Shown in pieces: positions 40,611-40,887 of a stretch of DNA of 40,887 bases; position 1 is the first letter of the stretch; the number at the start of each line of letters is the position of its first letter. Origin of the DNA: an uncultured Spirochaetaceae bacterium. GTDB lineage: Bacteria > Spirochaetota > Spirochaetia > Treponematales > Treponemataceae. The notes below the pieces were generated by a model. The model was not told the DNA's origin. It saw only the letters and a program-made list of their open reading frames with translations, and made no database searches. The DNA lies in contig CADCBK010000013.1 in the NCBI GenBank assembly GCA_902799665.1, positions 11,392-52,278 on the forward strand, written 5' to 3'. Position numbers and translations under genes: made by a program.

Positions 40611-40887
40611 CTAGTTTACGGGGGAAACCGTCGTTTGAGCCTCTAGCGCTTCAAGAACCAAGTCCAAGGGAGCGCCCATTTTTTCCGCCGCCGCTTCTGG
40701 GGACGCGCCGAAATCTTTTATTGCGACAAGCGCGGCTTCAATGGCCTTTTGCTGGGCGCCGATTTTTTCGCCCTCGGCGAGACCTTCTTCCTTGGCTTCG
40801 GTCATAATGTCAAAATCGTGCAAATTCATGTCGGCGAACTCCTTTCTGAATTTTTCGTTCTCTTTGACTTTGGCCACGAACTCGGAA
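40611..40887 (-). CDS. Rpn-family (PD-(D/E)XK) nuclease/transposase-like protein, C-terminal part
   Basis: The reading frame is open at the right window edge and ends at 40611; about 92 codons are visible. The tail is the characteristic C-terminus of this family: a charged helix (VKENEKFRKEFADMNLHDFD), EAKEEGLAEGEKIG, then a three-helix end (AIEAALVAIKDFG and AAEKMGAPLDLVLEALEA). The catalytic PD-(D/E)XK domain would lie beyond the window. Rpn proteins are nucleases linked to recombination and abundant in Treponema. The internal GTG at 40875 is not a credible start. Confidence 0.8.
   Translation of the reverse strand, partial: SEFVAKVKENEKFRKEFADMNLHDFDIMTEAKEEGLAEGEKIGAQQKAIEAALVAIKDFGASPEAAAEKMGAPLDLVLEALEAQTTVSPVN

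Noticed and set aside
1..40887. tRNA, rRNA and CRISPR genes
   Set aside because: No cloverleaf with a T-loop consensus, no rRNA-like sequence and no direct-repeat/spacer series were seen on reading; a tRNA scan would settle the first.
40611..40887. Insertion-sequence end next to the giant lipoprotein
   Set aside because: The Rpn-type tail is a chromosomal nuclease family and no terminal inverted repeats or target duplications are visible in the window.

Overview
The window reads as a chromosomal segment of an intestinal- or oral-type Treponema (spirochaete) of roughly balanced GC content. The basis is the gene content: a TvpA-like lipoprotein with a diversity-generating-retroelement (DGR) type C-terminus, an Rpn-type nuclease tail, an adenylate cyclase followed by a FecR-domain protein, many BspA-like 'MF.GC.SL' repeat lipoproteins, and many TTG starts. 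This is assignment by gene families, not by a database match.

Layout. 1-2.4 kb: a cytoplasmic GH3 beta-glucosidase. 2.4-5.9 kb: an accessory island with an XRE regulator divergent from a frameshifted secreted protein, a BrnT/BrnA toxin-antitoxin remnant (toxin reduced to 14 codons), and a HigB/HigA-like module. 5.9-9.5 kb: core genes nnr (NAD(P)H-hydrate repair) and recQ. 9.5-13.6 kb: a second accessory stretch with a DUF3800-associated RNA leader, a deleted DUF3800 gene, and an XRE regulator divergent from an 842-aa repeat lipoprotein. 13.6-19.4 kb: MgtC-like protein, a Treponema-type protein of unknown function, a dicarboxylate symporter, an EAL phosphodiesterase and a GGDEF cyclase. 19.5-22.9 kb: lemA, two TPM-domain genes and pncB. 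22.9-25.8 kb: a third accessory stretch with a DUF3791-DUF3990 toxin-antitoxin-like operon and an XRE regulator divergent from a glycine-repeat lipoprotein. 26.0-40.6 kb: a surface/signalling cluster with class III cyclase, FecR-domain protein, outer-membrane beta-barrel protein, beta-helix lipoprotein, and a giant lipoprotein ending in a formylglycine-generating-enzyme/C-type-lectin domain with DGR variable-region character. The last bases hold the 3' end of an Rpn-family gene.

The most striking pattern is structural. Three accessory segments (higBA; XRE plus lipoprotein; DUF3791/DUF3990) each sit at a tail-to-tail gene junction. Each is flanked by a direct repeat (41, 34 and 71 bp) that duplicates the 3' end of the adjoining minus-strand gene (nnr, mgtC-like, XRE). 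The minus-strand gene stays intact, and the displaced copy of its 3' end lies 12-17 bases past the stop codon of the convergent neighbour (nearer, 5 bases, for the DUF3800 remnant). This looks like repeated cassette insertion that regenerates the target gene's end, yet no recombinase is present in any segment. A second theme is three independent pairs of an XRE repressor divergent from a secreted or lipoprotein gene, each with its own repeated operator-like sequences overlapping the promoters.
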